Below are positions 1 through 12,300 of a stretch of DNA of 64,000 nt, one piece after another (positions within the stretch are counted from its first letter, which is position 1; every line of letters starts with the position of its first letter). The notes below the pieces were generated by a model, which was given only the letters and a program-made list of their open reading frames with translations, searched no databases and was not told the DNA's origin. Position numbers and translations under genes: made by a program. The stretch comes from Ophiodon elongatus. Lineage: Eukaryota > Chordata > Actinopteri > Perciformes > Hexagrammidae. Where the stretch lies: contig JACSYO010001315.1 of NCBI GenBank assembly GCA_016806645.1, positions 2,189,501 through 2,253,500 on the forward strand, in the 5' to 3' direction.

Positions 1-289
1 CGTGCTGAATCATGCACCATGAAGTAACAACCAACAACATAAACAAGACTCTGTAGGGCAGAACCAGAACCATGCAGAGCCTCAGGCACACAGAGTCCAG
101 GCCTCAGCCAGGAGGCCTCAGCTAGGACTCTGTGACCGTAGGCAGGGCCACTTACCAGGGAACCTCTCTTGTAGTGACTATACCATGTGCCTGGCGAGTC
201 TTTGGGCCATTTTGCCATTTTGCTCTGTAAAATATAAGAGGCATTCAGGGAAGGGAAAAGGACTTGAGGAAGTCGGGAGTCTGGCTTAC

Positions 290-358
290 CAGTTTACCAC
301 GTTTGAATTCACTGAACCAAGAGCCGGGATTCTCCTTTACCCAGGATGTGAGCCTAGC
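290..358 (-). CDS. col5a1: col5a1 exon 64 (69 bp): C-propeptide
   Basis: 69 bp, 23 codons: ARLTSWVKENPGSWFSEFKR followed by GKL. Acceptor cccag, donor GTAAGC. Human COL5A1 is reported to have two mutually exclusive 69-bp versions of this exon (64A/64B); only one is visible here. The residue after SW is Val, where recalled human sequence has Pro. The following exon, starting at LSYVD, is not in positions 1-289. Confidence 0.93.
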
Positions 359-3300
359 CTGGGGGCATGGATTGACAGAGAGGCAGAGGAGGGAAAAACA
401 GCAGCGTTAAAGAAAGGAAACAGATCTGACAGAAAATCATCCCATCTCTTTTTTTTCTCCTCCCCTCTTCCTCCTCATGGTTGTCCTCTGAGGAGTCTTC
501 CGGACCTGAAACGGTATTCAGTAAGATCAACCAGACCAATCGGTCCAGGGCAGAAGATTTTAGTAAGCCATTATGCCATTTTGTACAGTACAAACTGTGG
601 CTGGCAGCTCTTTGCTGCTGAAAAATTCATGAGTACACAGTGATTAATTAAGCAATGATCGCCTGCAAGGAGCTCTTATACCGCGGCCTCTATCCCTGCT
701 GTTCAGTGTTAGTGCTGTGCAGCCACGGTGCACTAACTTTGTTATGCTATTAAAAGCTGTGAATTGGCCAACAGGGCACATCTCTAATGATCTCAGCCAT
801 GACAATGATGAATTTCCCCATAATTAGATAGCAGGGTTTGATATGGAACTGTCATCAATAGCTTAATGCGTTAATGAATGATGAGCCGGAGCTCACTTAT
901 CGCCAGGAGATGGCATACATCAGACCCATGCTGCCTTGAAGGTGACCTTCAGTTGTTTTCACTGGAACGGACGGAGCCGTGGTGAAAATATATTTTCTTT
1001 CCGCGACTTTTTCCTCTTCAGCATTCCTGAGTTTGTGTCTGGCTTTGTGACTGTGATTCTGCACAGTGCGTGGACAGCGTATAACTGTGTGCTCCCATAA
1101 TAACTGCCAATCTAAACGCATGTGGGTGTGTTAGCAGTCTCCGCGCGGAGACTGACAGCAGAGGCTTTTCTTCAGCCCATCACCAGCGCGCTATAAAAAG
1201 TCTGCTTCATTATTCTAAGCTTAAGCAAACTCCTGCTCCTCTGAGGCTCGGTGAGTGGGATCATTAAAATGGCTGTAGCACTGTGCTATTACACAACCCT
1301 GACTTGTCAAAGACAGCGTTTCCAGTGTTTCACCCCTCTGCTACTCTCCTCTCCTCCACACACTCATGCGTAATGAAGCGAAGATCTTCTACAGCGTGTC
1401 TGTCACCTGTCAAAGGCTTTACGGGTCCTTAATGGCATTCGATCTAAAAATGGCACCAGAAGAATAGTATGGGATGGTGAATGTGCGTGTTTGATGGAGG
1501 GAATTGTCTCCCTGCGGTTACCGACTGCCAGAACTAAACTGAGATTTAGCATGTTTGTAAAATTGCCCCTCATGGTAAATGCAGGGGGCCCTGTGGCGTC
1601 ATCTCCCACACAACAACACACAAGGTAATCTTATGGAGGCTAATTATATGGGTACATGAGTAGATACAATGGAGTTATTGTTGCAACTATTGCTGTCTTG
1701 AAATTTTCGGGTTATTTATACAGTATGCACAGCGGGTTAGTCCCAGACGGGAGGAAAAAAAATACACTTATTTCACTGTCAATCAAATCACAAACTGGAG
1801 GCTGTGAATGGTAAAAATGTTTTTCCTTTCTCCAACATCATCTTGCTGGCATGAGTGTCAACATTTCTGTAGAACATACCCTCAACCTGACTTTCCACTC
1901 TCTGTGTGTGTTTGTGTACACGCGGCCAGACTTACCCCTTCAGACTTCTTATCTGGGAAGATGCAGCTCTCTCCACCCGCTGTGAAGTTGCAGTAAACCT
2001 TGAAGGAGTCCCGAGAGCAGCCCTGGTTTGGATCAATCCAGTAGTCACCTGGAGAGATGGAGATAAAGAGAGAGAGCGATTATAGAGTAGTATATATGAT
2101 TTTGAAGTCTATAGAGTACTCCCTCAGGTCAAGGCAATGTCTGACATTATAGGGCATGTCCTAAAAATATCTTGCTTGTCTCTATCTAGTCTGCCTAATA
2201 TCTTATATCCTGTTGTACACAGGAAAAGTCCCCAAACTGTTTAATATTGCCTTTCTTCAGTCAAACATTAAATACATAACATACAACACATTCCATTAAA
2301 TTCAACATTCTATTAAATTCCGCATTAAAAGTGATGATAGTTTGAGATATTTTAGCAAACTTCCATCTTGTGATTCCTGCTGTTTGATAACATCATCATC
2401 CAGAGATGGAATATTTTACGGCGACATGAATACAATAACGAGTGATATATAAACAATTACAAGTGCCATGCAGCTGTGACGGATTAACTGCTGAAATATT
2501 GAAACTGTGGCATTTAATGATGATCAATGGTTGATTTTTGGAGCTGCAACTAATGATTATTATTATTAGAGAAAAGTCTATATTACTTTCTCAATCAAAT
2601 GATTAATTGTCTGGTCAGAGAAGATTATTCAAAGTCCCGGGGGGGATGTAGAGATATTTTATTTACTGTCACATGAGAGAAAGATAAACAGCTATTCTTC
2701 ACAAATGACAAGTTTGGCATTTTTGCTCGAAGAATTACCTTAACGATTAATATATTATCAAAATATAATTTATATACCTAGCTTTAGTTGAACAGAACAG
2801 GACATATTTCAGGTCAGCTATTAAGTGATGTTACTAAATGTGTGGCTTTATACTGCAGTGTCTGTGTATAGGTGTGGCTGGAAGCGAGGTAAGTTTTTCC
2901 TCTCAGTGAGGCCAGCAGCTGAAATTTGCATAGCGTGTGGACAGGGACCATTTTTTTCCTCCAGTATCTACAGAGAGCTGTTGTGTGATAATGGCTATTT
3001 CAGTGGAGTAATTAAAAACTGTGGAGAGGAAGGATTAGACAATGGACCTCATGCCTCCTTTTAGACGGAGCATAATACGAACCATCGGGGAAATCAGGGT
3101 GGCAGAGCTGCAGGTCTTTGCAGGTACGAGCGGGGTTGCTCTGGGTGCCCAGCGGGTGCTTCATCTGCTCGATCTCCAGCTTAAGGGAGTTGAGCGAGCC
3201 GAAGATTTCCTCCATGCCGTCGTCGTAGTCCTTGTAGTTGGCATCCACGCCGGCGTCGTCCGACATCTGGCTGGCGTCGATGTTTCTACGAGTTCTGCCC

Positions 3301-6300
3301 TTCATGGAAGACATCATGGGGAGTGGGTGGATGACATCGCCAGGAGGGCCCTGTTATGGAGAGATGAGAGACAAATGCCAAGTCAGAGATAAGGAGGGAG
3401 ATTATGTAAATGTCTGGAGATAATGACTCACAGTAAGTGTGAGATACAAAATGATGATAGAGTCTTTGACTTACAGGAGGGCCGGGAGGTCCATTTGTAC
3501 CAGTCTCTCCCTTTGGTCCAGTTTGACCCTGAGCAGGACAAATTAAAGCAATGCTTGATCTTAAGCTACAAATGATTTCATGTGTAATGATTGACGCTTG
3601 TTACTGTTTCTGATGGGATGCAGCTTTCACTAAGACACTTACCGATGACCCTTTAGCTCCTTTGGGACCAGGAGGACCCTAAAGACACAAATATGGCCAA
3701 GTAATCAATATTGGCTCAGGCATTACACACTATTGAGTTATGCACATGCAGTACAATACATTTGATGAGTCTTACAGGTAATCCGGGAGGACCAAGGGGA
3801 CCAAGTGGCCCTGAGGGACCTGAAATACCCTAAAGAAAAAAAATAGAGAGTGTGAATCCATTACTGCTGTTGTTGACAACAGAAGAAGCATCGTTTCTTC
3901 CTGATGCTACATATTGACTCCAACAGGAAGCGTGGCACGACTCGTGGCGTTTACTTACATTGTCTCCTTTGGAACCATGTGATCCTGGTGGACCAGGAAG
4001 ACCTCTGTCACCCTTTTCTCCCTGTTCACCTGGAGGTCCGATAAGACCAATAAGACCCGGATGGCCCTGAGGGTGGAGAACAACACGAACACATATTATC
4101 AACAAAACAGTCAATAATACACCATCACAAACATTAGCCGTACGATGCATTTCTCTGGCTCACACCTTCGAATCATTACTGTAATGATTTGATAGCTGGA
4201 GGCAAACAACAGACCTAATCAATGTGTTAGTAAAGAGCTCCATTAGTCTTAGAATTAAGCTAATGCTCTTCATCAAAAATGTAGTTGCGCAGGTGGCTCA
4301 CCTTTTCTCCTTTGATACCAGAGTCTCCTTTCATGCCGGGTAAACCGGGAGGGCCCTGTGAGAGGGGTAATAAATTGGAGAGAGAGATAGCTGTTGAATG
4401 AAGAGTCAGATCACACCGTACACATTATGTGAGACTCCTCAGTTCAAAGTCAATTCTACTCACCATAGGTCCGGGTGGTCCATCTGGGCCTGGAGAACCA
4501 GGCAGACCTTGCTCTCCCTGCATAGAAATACAAATTGCACAGTGTTTTTACCCCCGGCTCATAAAAAAACACAATTCCATAAATAGCACGGCTCCTTTAT
4601 GTTCAGCAGTTTATTGAAAACCACTTATGTACACCTGCTCTGTAAGCTGTTTTAACAATACCACACAACATTGAGATATGACTGTAATAAATTGGTGGGA
4701 CGGTAAGAAACACTTTACTTACAACTGGGCCAGGGATACCCCTGAGGCCTTCAGAACCGGGCTTGCCGGGTGATCCTTGAGGACCAACAGGACCTGTCTT
4801 TCCTTGGGGACCTTCCATGCCAGACTCTCCCTTTAACACAAAATCAGATTGCACACAAACCATTAGATTCTTGCTCATTTGTTGGTGACTTGACATTGCT
4901 GGAGTATAATTTGCACAGAAAATCTGTATTTGTTGGATGTATTACCTTTCCTCCCTTCTCTCCTTGTCTTCCCTCAGGTCCTGAGATTCCAGGGGGGCCC
5001 TATTTAATAAAATAAATAGATTAATATTGTGGAATACAAAGAGAGAACAATTCAGCACTTTGACATGGATAACACTTTGCAACAAGGACAAGAGAGCAAC
5101 GAACAGCACTTACTCTCTTTCCTGGTGGTCCAGAGGGACCCGACTCTCCGGTGGGTCCAGGAGAACCCTAGTTTGAATTATAACAAATCGAAAATGTAAC
5201 AGTATTCATTTTGTAAAATTCATAAAATAATTCCTTCTCAGCACATAGAGTTGTAGTAAAGTAACACAGTTGGTACACGACACTTACAGCTTGACCAGCC
5301 TCTCCATCATCTCCCTTGTCACCAGCGGGACCGTCTAACCCCTGCATAGAAAATGAAGACAGCCTCAGTCATGTTGCATTGCATCAAAAACAAAGTGTAA
5401 GGAATAGAGTTTGCACAATTTGTTCGCTCATGTTATACGTACAGCTGGACCGGGCTCTCCAGGGGGGCCAAGGTCACCGGGGAAACCACTTGGACCCTGA
5501 AAATCAATAAAACTTTCATCACTTTGTTTTGGAAAAGATATTGAGTTAAAAGTCACAATGGTCGCCCTTTGTGTGAGGTCAAATCAGTGTTGAGGGTACA
5601 TTGAATAATAAAATGAAATGTGTTGTCTGATGTCGAAGGTGAAAAAAAACTTACTGGGCTGCCTTTGGGACCATCATCTCCAGGGGGACCCTTAGGGCCA
5701 GGAGGTCCAGCTGTACCAGCCGGACCGGACTCTCCCTTTTCTCCTCGCTCGCCTCTAGCACCCTAAAATATTACACAGTATTTTAGTAATTCTAATTCAA
5801 AAGTCCTCATAGATTTAAGTGGAAAATGACTATTTATAACAGCCTCATCATTTTTTTTGTCACGTAGATACACAGATTTGTGTCCTATTGACCAACAATG
5901 ACTGGTGGTGAAATATTGTCGGTTCTTTCATTCGTTGCTGGTACTTATTCATGTAAATATGGAGGAAAGAAAATGGGATAACTCACTGGTGGTCCAAGTT
6001 CTCCCTGAAGACCTGGCTCTCCTGTTTCACCAGCATCTCCCTGATAAGAGAGAGAGGGAGAGAGGGGGCGGGGGGTATAGGAGGAGGGTGAGAGAGACAC
6101 AGAGAGAAAGGTGATTTGTTGATCCAACATGGTTCTAAAAATCCCATCATTTACACCTGCCCTCACTGTCGTGGTACCCTTGTCACCCAAATGGGAATAG
6201 AAAGAGACGACGCAAGAGATTTCAATCCATCATGTGCGGGCAGAGTGGGTGCTGGAGCACCGGAGGGCGCTGACCTCACTGTTCTCACTGGAAGAGGCCC

Positions 6301-9300
6301 ATATATCTTGTCCTCTTCCCCCTGCCTTATTGGATAGTTGCTCTGTTGACTCACCTTTACACCGCGCTCTACCGTTATTCACTGTCACATGAGCCTACAA
6401 TCCTCCCTGCCGGGGTTTACCGCAGGTGCATTCTGCCACACCTGCTTAAGGGACAAATGTCTGCTCGCGTCATATTTGGGAGACCTGGGGCCAATCGGTG
6501 GGACGGCTCTGCACAGCCAACGCCAGGCTGAGCGCCGACGTGTTACGATGAGCATATCCAGATTCCCTCTAGCATGAACAACAGCTCTGCAATGCGAACA
6601 TCAGCTGATACTCCAAATTAGTGTGTGGCTGTCTTCCAAACCGTCTGTTGTTGCTGTCAGGAAATCCACTCTTACCAGTTGGTACGCCTGTTTCAGAGCA
6701 TGACTGATCCCCTTGTATTAGAAGCGGGTCTTTATGCAACATTGCAACGGAGAAGGCCTCGACTTCATCCTCACAACAACCTGCTAATGTTCACCTCGGG
6801 GCTGCCCGGGAAATATGCCGACAACGGGGGAAACCGAGAGCATGAAAGACAGCTGCTCGTCACTGATATATGAGGGATGTGTTAACAAAAAAAAAAAAAA
6901 AAACTTGAGCTCGGCCGCTTGCCAGCTCCCTTTGCTGGCCAATAAAATGCCAGATCAGCTAAAGAGCGATTAGCCAAAAGAGCGGTGTTTGTTTGCACAG
7001 GAGAAGGACAGGCTATCCTCAGGGAGATTATAGAGGAGCAAAAGGTGATTCTATTGACTGAACCACATTTAAAATAATAAATAAATCACACCATCACTAC
7101 GGAGAGAAAGGGATGAGAAAGTGCTAAGCACTGCAGTCCAGCTGCTGGAGAAGCTGCCAAAGGAGGCCTGTTCATAATGAAACAGCAGCAACCAATAGGA
7201 GCCGGAGCTGATTTCATGAGCGCTGCCTTTTAATAATGCATTTATACAACAGTGTCTTTGAGTATTAATTCATAATCTTTGCACCCGGCAATAGTACTGT
7301 TGGGGGTGGCAGCATGTCCATTACATTTGCTGTGCATCTGTCACTCTGCGGCAGAATGAAATGTCATGTCACATTTAAAAGGGTATCATATAAATAGGAA
7401 TGGAAATATTAATGCCCCAAAAGCCTTGAAAAAAAGTATCATTCACAATCTTTATAGCAGAGCGCTCAAACAAACTGCTTGCGCCCTGAATCCGTCGCTT
7501 CCAAAGTGCTGTAATAACCAGTCAACCGGACAAAAACTGAATCACGTATTTCTTATAGGGTGGTTACAATGAAAAATGTGTGTGGGATATGTAACACTGG
7601 GGAGGAGGCTTTGTTTTGTTGTCTGCCTCTCTGGAAAATTAATCTTTACTCAAACAATTCACATCTAGGGAGACGTGGCACTCAGTGTTTTTTGGAGCGG
7701 GACCAGAGGTGCCATCTGGAACAAAAAAAAATGCTGTAGCACGATGAATACATTGTCAATTCGAAGGAATACATTGCAGCAGGTTGAGTGGACTTCCATG
7801 ATGGACAATCACAACAGCTACTCCCATGTACTCCATAAGCCACAGGCAGCTGTAGCCCGGGCTGGATGCTCCCCGCTAAGTCTTATCCTCCTGGGAGGTG
7901 AGTACATGGCTGTACAGTACATCGCAGTATTAGCATGGGTGGGTGATGTTCCTTTTTCAGTTGAAATAATGTTTAAAGAGACAATTAAGTCATTTCTGTG
8001 TGTAATTATGTGCACAAAGTAGTTTTTGTAGTCAAATACCTAGGATTAGCGTGTTGTCATGAAGCACAATAAAATATGCTCTTAGAGTCTGTTTGTTTAC
8101 TGAAGTGATTATGTTGTCTATTTACTTAATTGCGTGCAGGAGAGATATAATTAGTATAAAAATAAAAAGCGGCACAAATCAGCATAACTGAAATGGGTTT
8201 TTGTGACTTTGGAGATGTCTGTGTTTACACTTACACCAACTAAAGAAGGGGCAGGTGTAATGTATAGACATTTCTTGAAAAAAAACAACAACAACAAAAA
8301 ACAACACACTTGAACATAACCTCAGCTGATCAAACCAAACATAGAAGAGAGGTTTACCTTTTCTCCAACAGAACCAGGATTTCCAATACCGCCTGGAGGT
8401 CCCTGAGGGCCATCAGCTCCTGGGGGTCCTGAGGGGCCTCTTGGACCAGGGGGTCCGGGTGGACCCTACACGGAAGAGAGCATACAGTTTAATAAGTAAA
8501 GACAAACTTCTGATGCAGGACGTATTCTAATGTGATGTATTGAATGGTAACACAGTCCCTTATATATACTTACCATTTGACCAACGTCTCCAGTTTCACC
8601 TTTCTCACCAGGGGGACCAGGCAAGCCCTGTGGAGTGTGCAGAGGGTTTAACCATTATTGCCTCTGTGTTTCTTAATGACAACATTTGACCATAGTTCAT
8701 ATGTTTCGTCGCAGTCCGCACCTGCAGCCCGACTGGACCTGGAGGTCCGGGGAATCCTCTTGACCCTTCATCTCCCTTCTGGCCGAACAGACCCTGCTGA
8801 CCTCTGGGACCGGGCTCGCCATCTGCACCCTGCACAATGATGAGCAGATGAAAGGGGTCAGAATCAGGAGACACAAAGCTCTGGGGGGGCGGTGCGGTCG
8901 GCCTAACGCAGTAGATGAGGCGTTGAATGATCTGACAATGCAAACTAGACACTTACAGCTGGACCAGGTGCTCCGACGGGCCCTTGAGGGCCGGTGGGAC
9001 CAGGTGGACCCTGCAGAGGAGAAGGAAGACATCGAAGGGACAATCAAATCAAAACTCTCAAAACCCACCAATTTACAATAAAAATGGATCAGACTCAAAT
9101 AAACAAACAATGTATTTATGATTGCTATAGATAAACAACAACTTACATGCTCTCCTTTGTCACCCTTGCCTCCCTTTTGGCCTGGTTCTCCAAGCTCTCC
9201 CTGTGGAATGACATGATCACAGTGTGAAATGAAAGACAGTTAAAACTCTCAAAGTAAAGTAAGTAACAGAAGCGAGAGGGAGATAAAAATGTGACAATGA

Positions 9301-12300
9301 ATAATGTTAAATTACCATCAAACACGTCTTAGAACGAAAACTGACAAATCAAAGCACAATAAAACCTACACTCAACTACATCCCACCTTTTGAATCTTTT
9401 TTTTTGGAGATCTGTCTATGGATAATTCAATTACATCCATATGTCTCTGACAAATGGTGACAATTATAGTTAACCATTTGAGGAGGGGGTCGGGGGGGGG
9501 CTTATCTGAGTCACTGGCGCCACTAGCAGCCAAAACAGAATAGATAATTAGTCCCATATCAACCTGTTTGTACCAGCATTCCCAGAGTGAGGAACCTTGC
9601 ACCATTCTTTCAAAGCCTCCACATGCTGTGGGTGTTTGGAGAAATAATGTTAATATCTGTCCAAAACCCAAAGGCATTTACTTTTGGGTTTGAGTCAGAC
9701 AATGCTCTTTGTGAGGGAGTATTAGTCTTAAAATAAAGGCCTCGGAGTTGTTCGCTCCCCGTGGACGGGACTTATAATGAGAAAGTGTCTGAATGAGTGT
9801 AAACATTAGCTTGCGAGATGCTTTTTATCTGCATGGCAAATACCCTCTGTATTCTCTGTGTCCGTCTCCACCGTGGGGATCGGTGCAAGGCCGGTTAAGA
9901 ACTGAGGCATCCTTCAAAGGATGAGAGATTATCCTCTGAGTATCTATGTGGCTGATCTTTCTGCAAATGTTTTTAGAGGGGACTTTGAGTTGTTCTCGCT
10001 TCTGAATACTAAAGGGTCACTTTCACACATTCCGCCATTGCCACAAAATTCCTCCCCGCTCCTCTGTCTGTTTGTAGGGAGGAGTACAAAGCTGCAACAA
10101 GGCAGGTTCGCCTTTTAAAGATCCGTTAATCGATGCAAACTCTGTCAGACAAATTCCCCCTAGAGCGTTTAAGGTCACAGGGAAAGAGACAAGAGGATAT
10201 CTGGCTTAGATCTCAACTGTAAAGTTCAGTGTCTTTGTGAGGTTGTAGGTGTGCGTTACGATCTGTTCATTAGTGTGTGAGTGCTCAAAAAGTGAAAGCT
10301 TCAATGCAGTTTTACTGAATTTCATCATATTTCAATTCTACGTGGGCGGCGAAACGAGACATGAAAAGCAACCCACCTTGTCTCCGTCCTCCCCAGGTGG
10401 TCCAGGAGGTCCTCCAGGTCCTGGCAGACCCACAGGTCCCTGAATACCGTCTCTTCCAGCTGGGCCTTGAGGTCCTTTCTCTCCCTGAAATATTATTTTT
10501 GTTCAGAATTTTGTCAGCCATGCTTAATCCGGGATATCCGCTATTTTTCAGTAAGTCGCAGCAATCTCTATATTGTGATGCTCTTACCGGTCCACCTTTC
10601 TCTCCGGAAGGACCCGGAGGTCCCTGGGGGCCAGAACGTCCAGGTAGACCTGTAGGTCCGGCTGAGCCAGCAGGACCACGCTCACCAGGAGAACCCTACA
10701 GCACCGCCGCACAAAATATCCAAGAAATCAAGTGTTAACACTGAAACAAAATCATAACATCAGGCACATCTAGCAAATAGGTCAGACCTCTCTTATGTAA
10801 GTAGCAAACTGTGCATATCATTATATTATGTAAAAGCCTGGAACAACTGAGGGTGGGAACTTTGCCGCAAAGACAATTCCCAGAGATGGAGACAGAATAT
10901 GGAAGGTGAGAGTGAGAGTGAGAGTGGGCATGAAGAGTATGAGAGTGACAAACTGAGGATGGAGGATACGGTAAATTGTACTCACAGCAGGGCCAGGTGG
11001 TCCATGAGGTCCTTCACTCCCTTTCAAGCCGTGAGCCCCCTGCCGAGCAGAATAAAATGAAGGCTTGAGAAAACAAACACATCTGTTGGGGAAGCACATG
11101 TCCTGCCTTGCGCTAGACTCCTTCAAACAGGCCCAGCGTGAAACGGAAAACCTCCTATAGTCCCCAAAGTGGAGGCTGAGAGCAGCTGGGGAGAACAGTT
11201 ATTTACTAAAACTGCTGCGAACATCCTTTATGTTACAAAGGAACAGGTGTGTTGTATCATTTCGAAACGAAAAGCTTTCTGCAATTTAATTCTTTCCAAC
11301 AAGTTTGCGGTAAGGAAATAGTGTGTATTGCATAACCAGAACGACATGACTTTGTCAAGTTAGACTAGAATAAAAGATTAAAAAAATAAACAGCCTAGAG
11401 CACATTGTTCTCTTCTATAGCCCACTCAGGGACGTGATACCATGTCTGATTCTTGAAGTTAACCAAAGTCTATTTATTAGCCCAGGACTATTATGCAATA
11501 ACCAAGCTGTGAGAGATATTGAATTTGTGAGATGCTTTTGTACTGAGCAGAAGGGAATACTAACCACAGGGCCAGGCAGACCTCTCTCTCCCGGGAATCC
11601 TCTTGGCCCAGGAGGGCCATCCTTACCTGCTGGGCCAGCAGGACCGAAGTCACCCTGTAGGTCAAAGCACAAAGCTATTAATTCTGCAAATGCAGTGTTA
11701 GGGTCTTGTGATTGCATGACCCACATCACACTCAGATGAGTGTAGTTACATCATCCTACAAAACCAAACCTCTAAGGGATGGGAGCAATGTTATTACATG
11801 TATGATGCTGATAGGGCGCTAAAGAAAAGATACAATATTAAATCGGGCTTCAGGATTCACCTTGGCTCCTTCTTTCCCTGCAGCTCCAGGTAGACCCTGC
11901 TCACCAGGTGGGCCTGGGGGTCCAGGATGACCTCGATCTCCCATTGGTCCAGTTTCACCTGTTGGTCCCTACAATAATAAAAAAAAAAAAAAAAAGATCA
12001 AATATAATCCCAGACACTACAGCTATAAAACCCAGTTGCAGAGGAGGTGTGAAGAAGATACAATACAGTAAGAGGAAGACTGTGAGCACAATCAGCAATT
12101 CAATACCAAAAAGATGTTACAATTTTTCCATCTATTACGAAACACGGCATGGAGAAGCTGAGCATTTGCTGCGTAGGAGGCCTACTAGTCATTAAGGCCA
12201 CATACAGCTCAGTTATCATCAATGTTCTCAGCTGGCATTAGCAGAGGGAGGGAAAGTCTGTTAAACGCTTATGCATAATGGACGAAGAGCCCATTGCTAA

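Larger units (their letters stand above)
359..1935. other. col5a1 intron 63
   Basis: 1.58 kb with no further exon and no second exon-64-like copy on either strand. Positions 620-930 are unusually free of simple repeats and rich in TAAT/ATTA words, so they may be a conserved non-coding element. Positions 1135-1256 hold the palindrome, TATA-like box and donor-like site listed separately. Confidence 0.7.

Noticed and set aside
1..289. Possible exon 65 (LSYVD...) left of exon 64
   Set aside because: No frame on the minus strand resembles the expected sequence; a CTTAC at 151-155 has no exon-like sequence next to it.
11434..11739. Pro/Gly-rich + strand open frames over helix exons (also near 10361-10738, 15759-15987 and 3042-3392)
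   Set aside because: Antisense of Gly-X-Y codons stays open and gives collagen-like Pro-rich translations; every one maps exactly onto a minus-strand exon.
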